This document shows, piece by piece, positions 4,949-6,547 of a stretch of DNA of 6,547 nt. The translations under genes were made by a program, and so were the position numbers. The notes under the pieces were generated by a model, which made no database searches, had not been told where the DNA came from, and saw only the letters and a program-made list of their open reading frames with translations. Source of the stretch: Oribacterium sp. UBA3737 (GTDB taxonomy: Bacteria; Bacillota_A; Clostridia; Lachnospirales; Lachnospiraceae); the NCBI GenBank assembly GCA_002371295.1, contig DFGZ01000364.1:13356-19902 (forward strand), written 5' to 3'. How positions within the stretch are numbered: the stretch's first letter is position 1; every line of letters starts with the position of its first letter.

Positions 4949-6412
4949 TTGGATAAGGACAATACTCAAAAGAAGGGACAATCCAGAAAAAGAGAAACGC
5001 CGGATGATCATTCTCAGGTGGATTGGCATAGTTATAATCCTATCCGGATGAACAGGCGTAACATCAATCAGAACATAGGAGACAAGCGTGTAATCATACA
5101 TAAGCTGTTCAAGGGATCTTTTATAAGACCTGTGTGTTTTTTTCTTGCAGGCATACTGGCACTCATTTTATTTATCTTTGTATGCATTAATATAGGAAAA
5201 GAATTTAAAAAACTCAGATCAGCAGAGACTACTGCTTCCAATGAAACTACACAAAACAGCGAAAGCGTTAAAACGGATGATGAATCGGAAGAAACGGTCA
5301 TTGCAGAAAATGTAGTTCCGGAAAAAAAGATAAAGGAACTTAATGTTATAGGAGGAAACGGTGAGCTGATAGGTTTTTCTTTTCCCGACCAGTACAGTAA
5401 GAAGTGGGTACTTCTAAAAAAATATTTTGAAGATACCATGAATACAGCTGGATATAAGACAGAATTCAGATATGCCTCTTCGGAATCATACGACAATCCG
5501 GGTGAAGTGACTGAAACAGAACCTGAAGATGAGGTTTCCATACAAATCTCGGATATAAGAGAGCTGGTGGATGATGGTGCTAAGGTTATATTTGTGGCTC
5601 CTGTAGATGTTACATCCTATGAGCTTGGAACGGTACTGAATGAAGTAAAGAATAACGGAATATATGTGGTGGCACTGGATCATGTTCCCATGAATACTTT
5701 GGGAGTAAACTACCTTTTCGGATATGATGATTATCATATCGGTGAGACTATAGGCAAATACATAGTTGATAAGCTGGAGTTGGATAAGGCAAGTAAAAAG
5801 GAGCCTAAAACGGTTGAGATATTCACGGGAGATATAACGGACGAAACATTGCTGTTCCTGTATCCGGGTCTTATGGAGACATTGTTCCCATACATAGACA
5901 ACGGCTCACTTATAGTGGGATCGGGTCAGCTGGAGCTTGAACAGGTGAGTGTAATGGACAGCAGTGAACAGGCTGCCTATGCACGTATGCAGACAATGAT
6001 GGATCAGGTATACAGAAACAAAAATCTCGATGCGGTCATCTGCACTGACGATGTGCTGGCAGGGGGAGTCTCCAAAGCTATAGTTGATGCTGTACTTAAT
6101 AAGGTTTATGGAGGAAGAATGCCGGTGATAACAGGAGACGGATGTGATGATGCGGCTCTCGACAGGATACTTCAGGGAACCCAGTCAATGACCATACTTC
6201 ATGAACCCAGGGATTATGCCTACAGAGGAACGGAACTCACGGATGCCATAATCCATGGGGGAGCGGTAGATGTGATTGATTCCGAGATGTACCAGAACGG
6301 CAAGCTGGTAGTCCCTGCCTGTGAGCTTAAGCCGGTTGTGGTCACTGCTGAGAATTACGAGGAAAAGATAGTCAATAAGGGATATCTTCTTACTTCGGTG
6401 CTGCTGGATTAG
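4949..6412 (+). CDS. Membrane-anchored sugar-binding protein, ChvE/XylF-like
   Basis: A 487-residue protein with a charged N-terminal tail (1-60), one transmembrane helix (61-82), a Ser/Thr/Glu-rich linker (about 90-125) and a periplasmic-binding-protein fold of the ribose/xylose/ChvE type (about 139-467). Family-like segments are IGFSFPDQYSKKWVLLKKYF (141-160), KVIFVAPVD (212-220), GSGQLELEQV (324-333), DAVICTDDVLAGG (361-373), MPVITGDG (391-398) and NGKLVVPACELKPVVV (450-465). There is no lipobox, so it is probably anchored by an uncleaved helix with the sugar domain outside. The TTG at 4949 is preferred because AGGAG (4938-4942) lies 6 nt upstream; the in-frame TTG at 4916 has none. No ABC transporter or kinase gene adjoins it. 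An acidic insert (about 178-196) and changed ligand-site residues set it apart from ChvE. Whether it serves transport or sensing is not resolved. Confidence 0.85.
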   Translation: MDKDNTQKKGQSRKRETPDDHSQVDWHSYNPIRMNRRNINQNIGDKRVIIHKLFKGSFIRPVCFFLAGILALILFIFVCINIGKEFKKLRSAETTASNETTQNSESVKTDDESEETVIAENVVPEKKIKELNVIGGNGELIGFSFPDQYSKKWVLLKKYFEDTMNTAGYKTEFRYASSESYDNPGEVTETEPEDEVSIQISDIRELVDDGAKVIFVAPVDVTSYELGTVLNEVKNNGIYVVALDHVPMNTLGVNYLFGYDDYHIGETIGKYIVDKLELDKASKKEPKTVEIFTGDITDETLLFLYPGLMETLFPYIDNGSLIVGSGQLELEQVSVMDSSEQAAYARMQTMMDQVYRNKNLDAVICTDDVLAGGVSKAIVDAVLNKVYGGRMPVITGDGCDDAALDRILQGTQSMTILHEPRDYAYRGTELTDAIIHGGAVDVIDSEMYQNGKLVVPACELKPVVVTAENYEEKIVNKGYLLTSVLLD

Positions 6413-6466
6413 TATCTATGCGGGGATTCCTATGATGACCATAGCTTCCTTTAAATATGAAAAATA

Positions 6467-6516
6467 AAAGAAGAAGGAATATGGGAGTGCGTCCCGTATA
6501 TCCTTCTTCTTTCTTT
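6467..6516. terminator. Terminator after the binding-protein gene, possibly bidirectional
   Basis: AAAGAAGAAGGA (6467-6478) pairs with TCCTTCTTCTTT (6501-6512). GGGA/TCCC closes a 5-nt loop (6487-6491) above a small internal mismatch. A CTTTT tail follows on the plus strand. On the minus strand the A-rich left flank (6459-6469) gives a T-rich tail, so a convergent gene beyond the window could share it. Bases 6517-6547 show nothing recognisable. Confidence 0.85.
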
Positions 6517-6547
6517 TATAGAGATATTATGATGTGAGTGTCAAAAG

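Noticed and set aside
5129..5194. Lipoprotein signal at the hydrophobic segment of the binding protein
   Set aside because: The cysteines at residues 63 and 79 are not preceded by a lipobox (the residue before C79 is Val), and the segment starts 60 residues in, too far for a signal peptide.
5068..5541. 157-codon minus-strand ORF
   Set aside because: It lies opposite the anchor and linker of the sugar-binding protein, and its Ser-rich composition is what the reverse of that coding sequence gives.

Overview
The window is moderately AT-rich bacterial DNA. It has strong purine-rich ribosome binding sites, one TTG start and several hairpin-plus-T-tract terminators. The protein types are a YkpA/YbiT-like ABC-F ATPase, a LysR regulator, a UraA-type permease and a ChvE-like sugar-binding protein. 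Together these suggest a Gram-positive Clostridia genome, most likely a Lachnospiraceae gut or rumen bacterium (inference; no rRNA or other marker is present).

Layout: (1) 1-557, minus strand: the N-terminal part of an ABC-F ATPase, cut by the window edge. Upstream of it lie a candidate promoter (638-666) and a minus-strand terminator-like hairpin (589-617) that has no upstream gene to terminate. (2) 618-901: a non-coding divergent region with a small unrecognised stem-loop. (3) 902-2005, plus strand: a secreted TIM-barrel, glycoside-hydrolase-like protein of apparent DUF5722 type. It shares a perfect 16-bp bidirectional terminator (2081-2127) with the convergent LysR gene. (4) 2133-3029, minus strand: a LysR-type regulator; its promoter, RBS and HTH position all favour a start 30 nt inside the longest ORF. 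(5) 3030-3404: a regulatory region with divergent promoters, a direct repeat that could be a LysR site, and a second orphan terminator (3271-3317) in the uraA leader. (6) 3405-4841, plus strand: an NCS2 uracil permease, closed by its own terminator (4867-4894). (7) 4949-6412, plus strand: a ChvE/XylF-like sugar-binding domain on a non-cleaved transmembrane anchor, transcribed alone and closed by a terminator at 6467-6516.

The genes form separate transcription units, not one pathway operon. The LysR gene and uraA are divergent and may be functionally linked. The secreted hydrolase and the anchored sugar-binding protein both point to a carbohydrate-using lifestyle, but the sequence does not link them directly. 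The most interesting signals are the two promoter-terminator-gene leaders (ABC-F and uraA), each with a short ORF running through the terminator, which suggests translation-coupled attenuation, and the solitary membrane-anchored sugar-binding protein with altered ligand-site residues. I found no wholly new multi-gene system, mobile element, CRISPR array, tRNA or rRNA.
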